NCBI GenBank assembly: GCA_050480245.1
Contig: JBCNEQ010000063.1
Origin: Anoxybacillus sp050480245
GTDB taxonomy: Bacteria > Bacillota > Bacilli > Bacillales > Anoxybacillaceae
Direction: 5' to 3' (one strand)
DNA: 64,000 bases
In this document: in pieces, positions 40,639 to 50,297 of the stretch
Position numbering within the stretch: position 1 is the first letter of the stretch
Layout of the letters: each line of letters begins with the position of its first letter
Position numbers and translations under genes: made by a program
Notes under the pieces: generated by a model
Seen by the model: only the letters and a program-made list of their open reading frames with translations
What the model was told of the DNA's origin: nothing
Databases searched by the model: none

Positions 40639-41664
40639 ATGGTAAAAGTATACTACAATGGCGATGCAAACGAAGCTTATATTCAAGGAAAAAAAGTAGC
40701 AATTATCGGCTACGGTTCCCAAGGTCATGCCCATGCGCAAAATCTCCGTGATAGCGGTGTTGATGTCATCATTGGATTGCGAAAAGGAAAGTCATGGGAA
40801 AAAGCAGAACAAGATGGATTTGTTGTATTGCCAGTTGGCGAAGCGACAAAGCAAGCCGACATTGTGATGATTTTACTTCCAGATGAACATCAACCGAAAG
40901 TATATAAAGAAGAAATTGCACCAAACTTGCAGTCTGGAAACGCGCTCGTGTTTGCGCACGGATTTAATATTCACTTCAATCAAATCGTTCCGCCAAGCGA
41001 TGTAGATGTCTTTTTAGTCGCGCCAAAGGGACCAGGTCATTTAGTTCGTCGCACATATACAGAAGGAGCGGGCGTGCCAGCGTTAATTGCTGTATATCAA
41101 GATGTGAGCGGCGAAGCGAAAGACACAGCCCTTGCATATGCGAAAGCGATCGGTTCTGCTCGAGCGGGGGTCATCGAAACGACGTTTAAAGAAGAAACAG
41201 AAACGGATTTATTCGGGGAACAAGCGGTTCTTTGTGGTGGATTAACTGCCCTTGTCAAAGCCGGATTTGAAACGCTTGTTGAAGCGGGATATCAACCAGA
41301 AATTGCATATTTTGAATGTTTACATGAATTAAAACTCATCGTTGATTTAATGTACGAAGGCGGTTTAGCAGGCATGCGCTATTCGATTTCTGATACAGCA
41401 CAATGGGGCGATTTTATTACAGGCCCACGCATCATTAACGATGCAGTAAAAGCAGAGATGAAAAAAGTGCTTGAAGATATTCAAACAGGCAAGTTTGCAA
41501 AAGGTTGGATTTTAGAAAACCAAGCGAATCGCCCAGAGTTTAACGCGATCAACCGTCGGGAAAACGAGCATTTAATTGAAGTTGTTGGTCGAGAATTACG
41601 AAAAATGATGCCGTTTGTCAACGCTAAACAGAAAGATGTGGTGACAGTCGGTGCGAAAAATTAA
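40639..41664 (+). CDS. ilvC: Ketol-acid reductoisomerase
   Basis: A 341-residue class I enzyme that isomerises and reduces acetolactate to dihydroxyisovalerate with NADPH. The Rossmann motif GYGSQGHAHA (about residues 25-34), the LRKGKSW phosphate-binding loop, APKGPGHLVRRTY and DLFGEQAVLCGG with the Mg ligands are visible. AAAGGAGAGG precedes ATG. Its end overlaps the leuA start by 14 bases. Confidence 0.97.
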   Translation: MVKVYYNGDANEAYIQGKKVAIIGYGSQGHAHAQNLRDSGVDVIIGLRKGKSWEKAEQDGFVVLPVGEATKQADIVMILLPDEHQPKVYKEEIAPNLQSGNALVFAHGFNIHFNQIVPPSDVDVFLVAPKGPGHLVRRTYTEGAGVPALIAVYQDVSGEAKDTALAYAKAIGSARAGVIETTFKEETETDLFGEQAVLCGGLTALVKAGFETLVEAGYQPEIAYFECLHELKLIVDLMYEGGLAGMRYSISDTAQWGDFITGPRIINDAVKAEMKKVLEDIQTGKFAKGWILENQANRPEFNAINRRENEHLIEVVGRELRKMMPFVNAKQKDVVTVGAKN

Positions 41665-43195
41665 CATTTTTGATACGACGTTGCGTGATGGTGAGCAGTC
41701 TGCGGGCGTCAACTTAAACTTGCATGAAAAGCTAGAAATTGCTCGGCAGTTAGAACGCCTCGGTGTAGATATCATCGAGGCGGGATTCCCTGCCGCATCA
41801 AAAGGCGATTTTCAAGCCGTTCAAGCGATCGCTCAAACCGTTCGCAATTGCTCGGTTACAGGTCTTTCTCGCTCTGTTCAATCAGACATTGATGCAGCAT
41901 GGGAAGCGTTAAAAGACGGGGCAGAGCCGAGATTACACGTCTTTATCGCAACGTCACCTATTCATATGCAATATAAATTGCGTATGACACCAGAACAAGT
42001 CATTGAAACAGCTGTGGAATCTGTTCGTTATGCGAAAAAATATTTTCCGATTGTACAATGGTCAGCAGAAGATGCATGTCGAAGTGATCTTCCGTTTCTT
42101 GCAACGATTATTGAGAAAGTCATTGAAGCAGGAGCGAACGTCATTAACATCCCAGATACAGTCGGTTATATTACTCCAAAACAATATGGCGACATATTCT
42201 CCTTTTTAAAGGAAAATGTTCGGAATATTGAAAAAATTATCCTATCTGCTCATTGTCATGATGATTTAGGTATGGCTGTTGCGAATTCGCTTGCTGCTAT
42301 TGAAGCAGGAGCGACGCAAATTGAAGGAACGATTAACGGCATTGGCGAACGGGCAGGAAACGCTGCGATTGAAGAAGTTGCGGTGGCACTTTATATTCGC
42401 AAAGACTACTATCAAGCAGAGACGCGCTTGAACTTGCAAGAAATTAAACGAACGAGCAATTTAGTAAGCAAGTTAACAGGAATGATTGTTCCGCCAAATA
42501 AGGCGATCGTCGGCAAAAACGCTTTTGCTCATGAATCAGGCATTCACCAAGATGGTGTTTTAAAAGAAAAAACAACGTACGAAATTATATCTCCGCAACT
42601 TGTCGGGGTGCAATCGAATTCAATGGTGCTCGGAAAACATTCGGGACGCCATGCGTTTCGTACGCGCATTCAAGAGCTTGGCTATTTATTGACAGAGGAA
42701 GAAGTCAATCGCTTATTTGTTCGTTTTAAAGATTTAGCAGATAAAAAGAAAGACATTACCGATGATGATTTAATTGCGCTTATTTTAGATGAAAAGCTAG
42801 ATACGTATAAAAACTTTTATCAATTATGTTCCATTCAAGTACAATACGGCACAAATCAAATTCCGACGGCAGTTGCTGTATTAAAAGACGGAGAAGGAAA
42901 CGACATTCAAGAGGCAGCGACAGGAGCTGGTAGCGTTGAAGCGCTATATAACGCTTTAGAAAAAGCGTTGCAATTGCCTGTGACGTTGCTTGATTATCGC
43001 ATTGAATCCGTCGGAAGCGGACGGGATGCTTTAGCACAAGTATATGTCAAAGTATCGCTTGATGGCAAAGAAGCGAGCGGACGTGGAACAGCACAAGATG
43101 TGCTAGAAGCATCAGCAAAAGCATATATTCATGCAGTCAATCGCATGTTTGTCATCGAAAAAATGCGAGAAGAACAAGCGCTTGCTGCGCAATAA
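41651..43195 (+). CDS. leuA: 2-isopropylmalate synthase
   Basis: A 514-residue enzyme that condenses acetyl-CoA with 2-ketoisovalerate, the committed step to leucine. The catalytic HMGL-like TIM barrel shows DTTLRDGEQSAGVNL at the N-terminus and LSAHCHDDLGMAVANSLAA with the metal histidines; the C-terminal LeuA regulatory domain (about 390-505) binds leucine. The GTG start lies inside the end of ilvC and has only a weak site, so translation is probably coupled to ilvC. Confidence 0.95.
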   Translation: MRKINIFDTTLRDGEQSAGVNLNLHEKLEIARQLERLGVDIIEAGFPAASKGDFQAVQAIAQTVRNCSVTGLSRSVQSDIDAAWEALKDGAEPRLHVFIATSPIHMQYKLRMTPEQVIETAVESVRYAKKYFPIVQWSAEDACRSDLPFLATIIEKVIEAGANVINIPDTVGYITPKQYGDIFSFLKENVRNIEKIILSAHCHDDLGMAVANSLAAIEAGATQIEGTINGIGERAGNAAIEEVAVALYIRKDYYQAETRLNLQEIKRTSNLVSKLTGMIVPPNKAIVGKNAFAHESGIHQDGVLKEKTTYEIISPQLVGVQSNSMVLGKHSGRHAFRTRIQELGYLLTEEEVNRLFVRFKDLADKKKDITDDDLIALILDEKLDTYKNFYQLCSIQVQYGTNQIPTAVAVLKDGEGNDIQEAATGAGSVEALYNALEKALQLPVTLLDYRIESVGSGRDALAQVYVKVSLDGKEASGRGTAQDVLEASAKAYIHAVNRMFVIEKMREEQALAAQ

Positions 43196-43211
43196 CAAAG
43201 GGGGATTTTTT

Positions 43212-44321
43212 ATGTATCGTATCGCTATATTACAAGGGGATGGCATTGGAAAAGAAGTGACAAAAGGGGCGGTAAATATTTTACAGGCGATTGGTGATCG
43301 TTTCGGACATACGTTTCATTTTTCATACGGCTTAATTGGTGGAGAAGCGATTGATCGTGAAGGGACGCCGCTCCCAGAACAAACGCTTCATTTATGCAAA
43401 CAAAGCGATGCGGTATTGCTTGGCGCAGTTGGGGGACCAAAATGGGACAATAATCCACCGCACCTTCGTCCAGAAAAAGGACTATTGCAAATTCGGAAAG
43501 AGATGAATTTGTTTGCCAATATTCGTCCTGTTACATTTTACGCGAGTTTAGCCGCTTCTTCTCCGCTTAAACCACATGTCATTGAAGGAGCAGATTTTGT
43601 CATCGTTCGTGAGTTAACCGGAGGCCTATATTTCGGAAAACCGAGTGAGCGACGCATTGAAGAAGGCGAAGAAGCTGTTGTTGATACGTTGTTTTATAAA
43701 CGAGCAGAAATCGAGCGCATCATTACGTTTGCTTTTACGCTTGCACAAAAGCGGAAGAAAAAAGTAACGTCTGTTGATAAAGCGAATGTGTTAGAGTCAA
43801 GCCGAATGTGGCGGGAAGTGGCTGAGCAAGTCGCTAAACGTTTTCCGGACGTTCAACTTGAACATATGCTTGTCGATAATGCTGCGATGCAGCTCATTCG
43901 CTCACCAAAACAGTTTGACGTCATTGTCACAGAAAATATGTTTGGTGATATTTTAAGCGATGAAGCATCGATGTTAACAGGATCGCTCGGCATGCTTCCA
44001 TCGGCAAGCTTATCTGTTGACGGACCTGCATTATATGAACCGATTCATGGCTCTGCGCCAGACATTGCAGGACAAAACAAAGCCAATCCGCTCGCAACGA
44101 TTTTATCCGCAGCAATGATGCTTCGTTTATCATTTGGACTTACAGAAGAGGCGGATATCGTTGAACGAGCAGTCAAGCAAGTGTTAGATGCTGGGTATCG
44201 GACAGCTGACATTGCTCAACATGGCAATTGTGTATTATCGACGACAGAAATGGTCGAAAAAGTAAAAGATGCGATTTTAGATGATGTAGCGATTGAACGA
44301 ATTATGCAAGTGTATGTGTAG
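43212..44321 (+). CDS. leuB: 3-isopropylmalate dehydrogenase
   Basis: A 369-residue NAD-dependent decarboxylating dehydrogenase. AILQGDGIGKEV (residues about 4-15), LGAVGGPKWDNNP, RELTGGLYFG, the VDNAAMQL and TENMFGDILSDEAS metal-binding segments and EPIHGSAPDIAGQNKANP mark the family. ATG 43212 with AAGGGGG upstream is chosen; the reading frame is open back into leuA. Confidence 0.96.
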   Translation: MYRIAILQGDGIGKEVTKGAVNILQAIGDRFGHTFHFSYGLIGGEAIDREGTPLPEQTLHLCKQSDAVLLGAVGGPKWDNNPPHLRPEKGLLQIRKEMNLFANIRPVTFYASLAASSPLKPHVIEGADFVIVRELTGGLYFGKPSERRIEEGEEAVVDTLFYKRAEIERIITFAFTLAQKRKKKVTSVDKANVLESSRMWREVAEQVAKRFPDVQLEHMLVDNAAMQLIRSPKQFDVIVTENMFGDILSDEASMLTGSLGMLPSASLSVDGPALYEPIHGSAPDIAGQNKANPLATILSAAMMLRLSFGLTEEADIVERAVKQVLDAGYRTADIAQHGNCVLSTTEMVEKVKDAILDDVAIERIMQVYV

Positions 44322-44332
44322 GAGGGATTAAG

Positions 44333-45748
44333 GTGGCGCCAAAAACGATTATTGAAAAAATTTGGGATGAACACGTCGTTTATCGTGAAGATGGAAAACC
44401 GGATTTATTATATATTGATTTACATCTCGTTCATGAAGTCACATCACCGCAAGCATTTGAAGGATTGCGTCAAAAAGGGAGAAAAGTGCGCCGCCCAGAT
44501 TTAACGTTTGCCACGATGGACCATAACGTGCCAACGGTTAATCGTTTCGTCGTTGAAGATGAAATAGCAAAAAATCAAATGACGGCATTAGAGCGGAACT
44601 GTCGCGAGTTTGGCATTCCGCTTGCCGATTTAAATAGCCCCGAACAAGGCATTGTTCATGTTATCGGTCCAGAACTTGGATTGACGCAACCGGGTAAAAC
44701 GATTGTGTGTGGGGATAGCCATACGTCGACACATGGCGCTTTTGGGGCGTTAGCATTCGGCATTGGAACGAGTGAAGTCGAACACGTATTAGCGACGCAA
44801 ACGTTATGGCAACACCGTCCGAAGACGATGCAAGTTAACGTTACAGGTTCGTTAGCGCCGGGCGTATCAGCGAAAGACGTCATCTTAGCGATCATTGGCA
44901 AGTTTGGCGTAGATTTTGGCACAGGATACGTGCTTGAGTTTACGGGAGATGTCATTCGTCGCATGTCAATGGAAGAGCGGATGACGATTTGCAACATGTC
45001 GATTGAAGCAGGCGCGCGCGCAGGATTAATTGCCCCAGATGATGTGACGTTTGCGTATTTACGCGGAAGAAAATACGCTCCAAAAGGAGAGGCGTTTGAA
45101 CAGGCGGTTGAAAAGTGGAAACAATTACGTACGGATGAAGGGGCGGTATATGATCGTGTCGTTCATATTGATGGAAGTGAAATTGCTCCAATAGTGACAT
45201 GGGGAACAACGCCAGCAATGAGCTCGCCAATTGATGGAACGGTCCCTTATCCAGAACAGTTTGCGACAGAAACGGAACAAAAAGCAGTGCAGTTAGCATT
45301 GCAATATATGGGGTTAAAGCCGGGAACAAAAATAACGGACATTGCGGTGCAACATGTGTTTATCGGATCATGTACGAACTCGCGCATAAGCGATTTACGG
45401 GAGGCAGCGCAAATTGTAAAAGGAAAAAAAGTCGCACCAGGCGTAAGAACGCTTGTCGTTCCGGGCTCGCAACAAGTAAAAAAACAAGCGGAAGAAGAAG
45501 GGATCGCGCAAATTTTTATTGACGCAGGCTTTGAATGGCGTGATTCCGGCTGTAGCATGTGTCTTGGAATGAATCCAGATACCGTACCAGCAGGGGAACA
45601 TTGTGCTTCAACGTCAAACCGCAATTTTGAAGGTCGACAAGGAAAAGGGGCGCGCACGCATCTTGTTAGTCCAGCGATGGCAGCCGCAGCTGCGATTTAC
45701 GGACATTTTGTCGATGTGCGCGCGTTATATAAAGAAGCGGTACGATAG
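44333..45748 (+). CDS. leuC: 3-isopropylmalate dehydratase large subunit
   Basis: A 471-residue aconitase-family protein holding the [4Fe-4S] cluster; it isomerises 2- to 3-isopropylmalate with LeuD. Cluster cysteines lie in FIGSCTNSR (about residues 344-352) and SGCSMCLGMN (about 403-412). CGDSHTSTHGAFGALAFGIG is the substrate-binding region. GTG start with AGGAGGG upstream; it is 11 bases after leuB. Confidence 0.96.
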   Translation: MAPKTIIEKIWDEHVVYREDGKPDLLYIDLHLVHEVTSPQAFEGLRQKGRKVRRPDLTFATMDHNVPTVNRFVVEDEIAKNQMTALERNCREFGIPLADLNSPEQGIVHVIGPELGLTQPGKTIVCGDSHTSTHGAFGALAFGIGTSEVEHVLATQTLWQHRPKTMQVNVTGSLAPGVSAKDVILAIIGKFGVDFGTGYVLEFTGDVIRRMSMEERMTICNMSIEAGARAGLIAPDDVTFAYLRGRKYAPKGEAFEQAVEKWKQLRTDEGAVYDRVVHIDGSEIAPIVTWGTTPAMSSPIDGTVPYPEQFATETEQKAVQLALQYMGLKPGTKITDIAVQHVFIGSCTNSRISDLREAAQIVKGKKVAPGVRTLVVPGSQQVKKQAEEEGIAQIFIDAGFEWRDSGCSMCLGMNPDTVPAGEHCASTSNRNFEGRQGKGARTHLVSPAMAAAAAIYGHFVDVRALYKEAVR

Positions 45749-45759
45749 GAGGGAAAAAG

Positions 45760-46344
45760 TTGGAACCATTTGTCGTTCATAAAGGAAAAGTAGCTGGGTT
45801 AGATCGAGCTAACGTGGATACTGACCAAATTATTCCAAAACAATTTTTAAAACGAATTGAACGCACCGGATTTGGTCGATTTCTTTTTTACGATTGGCGC
45901 TATCTTCCAGACGGAACACCAAACCCGCATTTTGAGTTAAACCGTCCTGAAAACGAAGGAGCGACCATTTTAGTCGCAAACGAAAATTTCGGATGTGGCT
46001 CATCTCGCGAACACGCCCCTTGGGCACTTGCGGATTACGGGTTTCGTGCCATTATTGCCCCGTCATTTGCCGATATTTTTTATAACAACTGTTTAAAAAA
46101 TAGTTTGCTTCCCATTAAACTGCCAAAAGAAGATGTCGTTTATTTATTAAAACAAGCGGAGCGGTCAGATTACGAACTGACGATCTCACTTGAACAACAA
46201 GTTGTTTTTGATGATGAAGGATTTACAAGCTCGTTCGACATCGATCCGTATCGAAAACAGCTCCTTTTAAAAGGCTGGGATGAAATTGATTTAACGTTCG
46301 TGTATGAACCATATATTATCGCTTACGAAAAAGCACGCTCTTGA
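45760..46344 (+). CDS. leuD: 3-isopropylmalate dehydratase small subunit
   Basis: A 194-residue swivelling domain subunit. DRANVDTDQIIPKQFLK, NFGCGSSREHAPWAL (substrate-binding Ser/Arg) and NNCLKNSLLPI are conserved. TTG start with AGGAGGG upstream. It is the last gene of the ilv-leu operon, before a G-U rich terminator. Confidence 0.95.
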   Translation: MEPFVVHKGKVAGLDRANVDTDQIIPKQFLKRIERTGFGRFLFYDWRYLPDGTPNPHFELNRPENEGATILVANENFGCGSSREHAPWALADYGFRAIIAPSFADIFYNNCLKNSLLPIKLPKEDVVYLLKQAERSDYELTISLEQQVVFDDEGFTSSFDIDPYRKQLLLKGWDEIDLTFVYEPYIIAYEKARS

Positions 46345-46366
46345 CGACTCGTCGGGGGCGTTTTTC
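46335..46366 (+). terminator. Terminator of the ilv-leu operon
   Basis: ACGCTCTTGACG (46335-46346) pairs fully with CGTCGGGGGCGT if G-U pairs are allowed, around a 3-4 base loop, followed by TTTTCG. It begins inside the last codons of leuD. Confidence 0.65.
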
Positions 46367-46427
46367 GTTGAGTTTGTCCGCAAACATTGGTACACTTAAA
46401 GACAAATGTGAACGAAGGTGAGTATAT

Positions 46428-47348
46428 GTGAAAAATCGAAAAATCGTTCCGCATCCTCATTTAAAAGAGCGGTTGTTAGCGGAAGGAATGGATGCGCTAA
46501 AAGAAAAGCGATATAAAGAAGCGTATACGTATTTCACGCAGCTAAAGCAGCTTCAACTGCACGATGATGATGTGGAAATGGCGCTTGTCGTTTGCTTGTT
46601 TGAAATGGGGCAGGTAGAAGAAGCGAAAGAGAGATGTGAACAGCTGTTAGCCCGTGGCATAGGCGACTGGACTATATATATTTCTATGCTTGTTCATTTA
46701 CAGCAATACGATGAAGTCGTCGCAGTCATTCGTAAGTTAAAGCAACAAGGAATAGACTGTACACCGTTTTTACCGCTTTTACAGTTTAGCGAAAAAATGA
46801 TCCGTTCTCAGCACGAACAGGAGAAAAAACGATACGAGGCGATTTTTCAAAGCGATCAATGGCCGAAACAACTTCGTGTGCTTCATCAGCTTGATTCACA
46901 TCTTGTTCCGCATCTTGCCTCGATGTTTGCCCGTTATTTGCATGATGAAACGAGAAACCCTATTGTAAAAACAACGATGTTGCATATATTAAGGAAAGAA
47001 AAAGTGATAGAGCCAATGATCGTTAAAAAATTTGGCCAAACAATGACCGTTGTTCCGGCTCAACTCGATGAGCGAAAACAAAACGATTGGACCGATCAAG
47101 TGCTCCACATCATCGAACGAACGTGGGTAATGCAAAATCCGACGATGTATGAATGGTGCGAACAAATATGGCTTCGTTACATGTTTGCGCTATATCCGTT
47201 TCTTCCTGAAGAGTCAGCACAACAATGGGCGGCTGCATTATACACATATGTCGAACAATGTGAAACGGGACAAACGATATATACAAATTCGCTTGTTGCC
47301 AAACTTTATGAAGTAGAAAAATTGTGGCTCTCTGTTGAAAGTATATGA
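46428..47348 (+). CDS. ysoA: TPR-repeat protein (YsoA-like)
   Basis: A 306-residue protein with helical repeats at about residues 15-115 (KEKRYKEAYTYFTQLKQLQL, EMGQVEEAKERCEQLL, LQQYDEVVAVIRKLKQQG) typical of tetratricopeptide units. The remainder is helical without a recognised domain. The partner is unknown. GTG start with AAGGTGAG upstream. It lies between leuD and tig as ysoA does in B. subtilis. Confidence 0.85.
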   Translation: MKNRKIVPHPHLKERLLAEGMDALKEKRYKEAYTYFTQLKQLQLHDDDVEMALVVCLFEMGQVEEAKERCEQLLARGIGDWTIYISMLVHLQQYDEVVAVIRKLKQQGIDCTPFLPLLQFSEKMIRSQHEQEKKRYEAIFQSDQWPKQLRVLHQLDSHLVPHLASMFARYLHDETRNPIVKTTMLHILRKEKVIEPMIVKKFGQTMTVVPAQLDERKQNDWTDQVLHIIERTWVMQNPTMYEWCEQIWLRYMFALYPFLPEESAQQWAAALYTYVEQCETGQTIYTNSLVAKLYEVEKLWLSVESI

Positions 47349-47362
47349 TTGTATGGTATAAT
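47335..47362 (+). promoter_or_regulatory. SigA promoter of tig
   Basis: TTGAAA (47335-47340), 16-base spacer, TATAAT (47357-47362); it overlaps the ysoA stop codon and gives a leader of about 75 bases. Confidence 0.7.
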
Positions 47363-47445
47363 ATAGTGGTTGTATTACACATAAAACCGTGTATGCCTAC
47401 ATATATGTAGTTCATTTACATGATTGAAGTTGGAGGGAAAGAAGC

Positions 47446-48732
47446 ATGTCGGCGAAATGGGAAAAACTCGAAGGCAACCAAGGCGTTCTTACAGTAGAAG
47501 TAGACGCTGAGAAAGTAAACGAAGGATTAGATGAAGCATTTAAAAAAGTAGTGAAAAAAGTACAAATTCCAGGATTCCGTAAAGGGAAAATTCCTCGCTC
47601 TTTATTTGAGAAACGTTTCGGCGTTGAATCATTATACGCAGATGCGTTAGACATTTTGTTGCCAGAGGCATACGCAAAAGCTGTTGAAGAAACAGGCATC
47701 GAGCCAGTTGATCGTCCAGAAATCGACATCGAGCAAATGGAAAAAGGCAAAAGTTTAATTTTCACTGCAAAAGTAACGGTAAAACCAGAAGTGACACTTG
47801 GCCAATATAAAGGGCTTGAAGTCGAAAAATTAGATGACACAGTAACTGATGAAGATGTAGAACAAGAATTAAAACGTTTGCAAGAACGTCATGCTGAGCT
47901 TGTTGTGAAAGAAGAAGGTACAGTAGAAAACGGTGATACAGTCGTCATCGATTTTGAAGGCTTCGTTGATGGTGAAGCGTTTGAAGGTGGGAAAGCTGAA
48001 AACTACTCACTTGTCATCGGTTCAGGTACATTCATCCCAGGATTTGAAGAACAATTAATCGGCATGGCTGCTGGAGAAGAAAAAGACATTGAAGTGACAT
48101 TCCCAGAAGAATATCATGCAGAGCAATTAGCTGGTAAACCAGCAGTATTTAAAATTAAGTTACATGAAATTAAAACAAAGCAGCTTCCAGCACTTGACGA
48201 TGAGTTCGCGAAAGATGTAGATGAAGAAGTAGAAACATTAGACGCGCTAAAAGAAAAAATTAAAGAACGCTTAACAAAAGAGAAAAAAGAAGAAGCAGAA
48301 GCGGCACTTCGCGATGCGGTTGTTCAAAAAGCGACAGAAAATGCACAAATGGATATTCCAGAAGTGATGATTAAAAATGAAACAGATCGCATGATTCGCG
48401 AATTTGAACAACGTCTACAAATGCAAGGATTAAACCTTGACTTATACTATCAATTCTCTGGACAAGATGAAGCGGCACTTCGCGAACAAATGAAAGAGGA
48501 AGCTGAAAAACGTGTCCGCGTAACATTGACACTTGAAGCGATCGTCAAAGCAGAAAACATTGACGTTACAGAAGAAGAAGTAGAAAAAGAATTGCAAGAA
48601 ATGGCAAACCTCTACAACTTATCAGTAGAGAAGGTAAAAGAGCTTTTAGGCACAGTCGATGGCTTAAAAGAAGATTTGAAAATGCGCAAAGCGATCGATT
48701 TCCTTGTTGAAAACAGCAAAGTTGTTGCATAA
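47446..48732 (+). CDS. tig: Trigger factor
   Basis: A 428-residue ribosome-bound chaperone and peptidyl-prolyl isomerase. The ribosome-binding signature GFRKGKIPRSLFEKRFG is at about residues 43-59; the FKBP-type domain (about 155-245) has NGDTVVIDFEGFVDGEAFEG (shortened) and IPGFEEQLIGM; the C-terminal helical arms follow. GGAGGG precedes ATG. It stands between ysoA and clpX. Confidence 0.97.
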   Translation: MSAKWEKLEGNQGVLTVEVDAEKVNEGLDEAFKKVVKKVQIPGFRKGKIPRSLFEKRFGVESLYADALDILLPEAYAKAVEETGIEPVDRPEIDIEQMEKGKSLIFTAKVTVKPEVTLGQYKGLEVEKLDDTVTDEDVEQELKRLQERHAELVVKEEGTVENGDTVVIDFEGFVDGEAFEGGKAENYSLVIGSGTFIPGFEEQLIGMAAGEEKDIEVTFPEEYHAEQLAGKPAVFKIKLHEIKTKQLPALDDEFAKDVDEEVETLDALKEKIKERLTKEKKEEAEAALRDAVVQKATENAQMDIPEVMIKNETDRMIREFEQRLQMQGLNLDLYYQFSGQDEAALREQMKEEAEKRVRVTLTLEAIVKAENIDVTEEEVEKELQEMANLYNLSVEKVKELLGTVDGLKEDLKMRKAIDFLVENSKVVA

Positions 48733-48740
48733 TGAAAAGA

Positions 48741-48775
48741 GAAAGAACAAGGTGCATCACGTGCCTTGTTCTTTC
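48741..48775 (+). terminator. Rho-independent terminator after tig
   Basis: GAAAGAACAAGG (48741-48752) pairs exactly with CCTTGTTCTTTC (48764-48775) around an 11-base loop; the 3' arm itself is T-rich. Confidence 0.75.
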
Positions 48776-48928
48776 CACATATAGTTTCAGTAGTAAAAGT
48801 TTTCTAACTTTTCGCACACATTTTCATTTTTATTGGCATACTTTTAAAGATTTATGATAAAATGACAAATACATAACGTTTTTTCATTTTTATGTACATA
48901 TGATAGTAGAGAAATAAGGGGTGAAAAC

Positions 48929-50191
48929 ATGTTTAAATTTAATGATGAAAAAGGGCAATTGAAATGCTCGTTTTGTGGCAAAACGCAAGAGCAGGTGCGC
49001 AAGCTCGTTGCTGGCCCAGGTGTATACATATGTGACGAGTGTATTGAATTGTGTACAGAAATTGTTCAAGAAGAGCTTGGATCGGACGAAGAAGTGGAGT
49101 TTAAAGATGTACCAAAGCCAAAGGAAATTCGTGAAATTTTAGACGAGTACGTCATCGGACAAGATGAGGCAAAAAAAGCGCTTTCGGTAGCGGTCTACAA
49201 CCATTACAAGCGCATTAATTCAAACAGCAAAATTGACGATGTTGAATTATCAAAAAGTAATATTTTAATGATCGGACCGACAGGAAGCGGAAAAACGTTG
49301 CTCGCTCAAACGCTTGCGCGCATTTTAAACGTACCGTTTGCGATTGCCGATGCGACATCGCTTACAGAAGCAGGGTATGTCGGTGAAGACGTCGAAAACA
49401 TTTTATTAAAGCTCATTCAGGCAGCCGATTACGACATTGAACGAGCAGAAAAAGGAATTATTTACATTGACGAAATTGATAAAATTGCACGCAAATCAGA
49501 AAACCCTTCCATTACGCGTGATGTATCAGGTGAAGGTGTACAGCAAGCGTTATTAAAAATTTTAGAAGGAACAATTGCAAGCGTGCCGCCACAAGGAGGA
49601 CGAAAACATCCGCATCAGGAGTTCATTCAAATTGATACAACAAACATTTTATTCATTTGTGGTGGAGCATTTGACGGACTAGAGCCGATTATTAAGCGCC
49701 GTCTCGGTAAAAAAGTGATCGGTTTTAGCTCTGGTGTGCAAGCGGAAGTCGAAGAAAAAGATTTATTGTCCAAAGTGCTGCCAGAAGACTTATTAAAATT
49801 CGGATTAATTCCAGAGTTTGTTGGACGTCTTCCTGTTATTACAAGCTTACAGCCGCTTGACGAAGACGCGCTTGTCGATATTTTAGTCAAACCGAAAAAT
49901 GCGTTAGTGAAGCAATATCAAAAAATGCTCGAACTTGACGATGTCGAGCTTGAATTTGAAGAAGAAGCGCTTCGTGAAATTGCGAAACGTGCGATTGAAC
50001 GAAAAACAGGAGCGCGCGGTTTACGCTCGATTATTGAAGGCATTATGCTTGATGTCATGTTTGAATTGCCGTCGCGTGAAGATGTGCAAAAATGCGTTAT
50101 TACAGCAGAGACAGTACGCGGGGAAAAAGCACCGCTGCTTATTTTACAAGATGGAACAATCGTCGAGTACGAACGAAAAACATCTGCGTAA
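48929..50191 (+). CDS. clpX: ATP-dependent Clp protease ATP-binding subunit ClpX
   Basis: A 420-residue AAA+ unfoldase that feeds proteins to ClpP. The N-terminal zinc finger has CSFCGKTQ and CDECIELC (residues about 12-40); Walker A is GPTGSGKT (about 113-120), Walker B IIYIDEIDKIA, and the pore loop GYVGEDVE and IGF-type loop (VIGFSSG) that docks ClpP are present. GGGGTG precedes ATG. A terminator follows, so it is probably transcribed alone. Confidence 0.97.
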   Translation: MFKFNDEKGQLKCSFCGKTQEQVRKLVAGPGVYICDECIELCTEIVQEELGSDEEVEFKDVPKPKEIREILDEYVIGQDEAKKALSVAVYNHYKRINSNSKIDDVELSKSNILMIGPTGSGKTLLAQTLARILNVPFAIADATSLTEAGYVGEDVENILLKLIQAADYDIERAEKGIIYIDEIDKIARKSENPSITRDVSGEGVQQALLKILEGTIASVPPQGGRKHPHQEFIQIDTTNILFICGGAFDGLEPIIKRRLGKKVIGFSSGVQAEVEEKDLLSKVLPEDLLKFGLIPEFVGRLPVITSLQPLDEDALVDILVKPKNALVKQYQKMLELDDVELEFEEEALREIAKRAIERKTGARGLRSIIEGIMLDVMFELPSREDVQKCVITAETVRGEKAPLLILQDGTIVEYERKTSA

Positions 50192-50195
50192 ATGG

Positions 50196-50237
50196 AAAAA
50201 GGTCGATTTTCCGAATCGGAAAGTCGATCTTTTTTTG
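50196..50237 (+). terminator. Rho-independent terminator after clpX
   Basis: AAAAAGGTCGATTTTCCG pairs with CGGAAAGTCGATCTTTTT (one G-T pair) around AAT, followed by more T. Confidence 0.9.
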
Positions 50238-50265
50238 TTTATTTCCTTCTTTGCTCGGAGATACT
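50237..50265 (+). promoter_or_regulatory. SigF/SigG-type promoter of lonB
   Basis: GTTTA (50237-50241), 15-base spacer, GGAGATACT (50257-50265), which fits the forespore sigma -10 GGNNANANT. B. subtilis lonB is known to be transcribed in the forespore by SigF. The -35 differs from GYATA at one base. Confidence 0.5.
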
Positions 50266-50297
50266 ATGCGTACAATACATATGCAGGAGGAATGGCC

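Noticed and set aside
49935..50297. 121-residue N-terminal extension of lonB
   Set aside because: It runs through the end of clpX and its terminator; CAGGAGG directs the start at 50298 and gives the family length.
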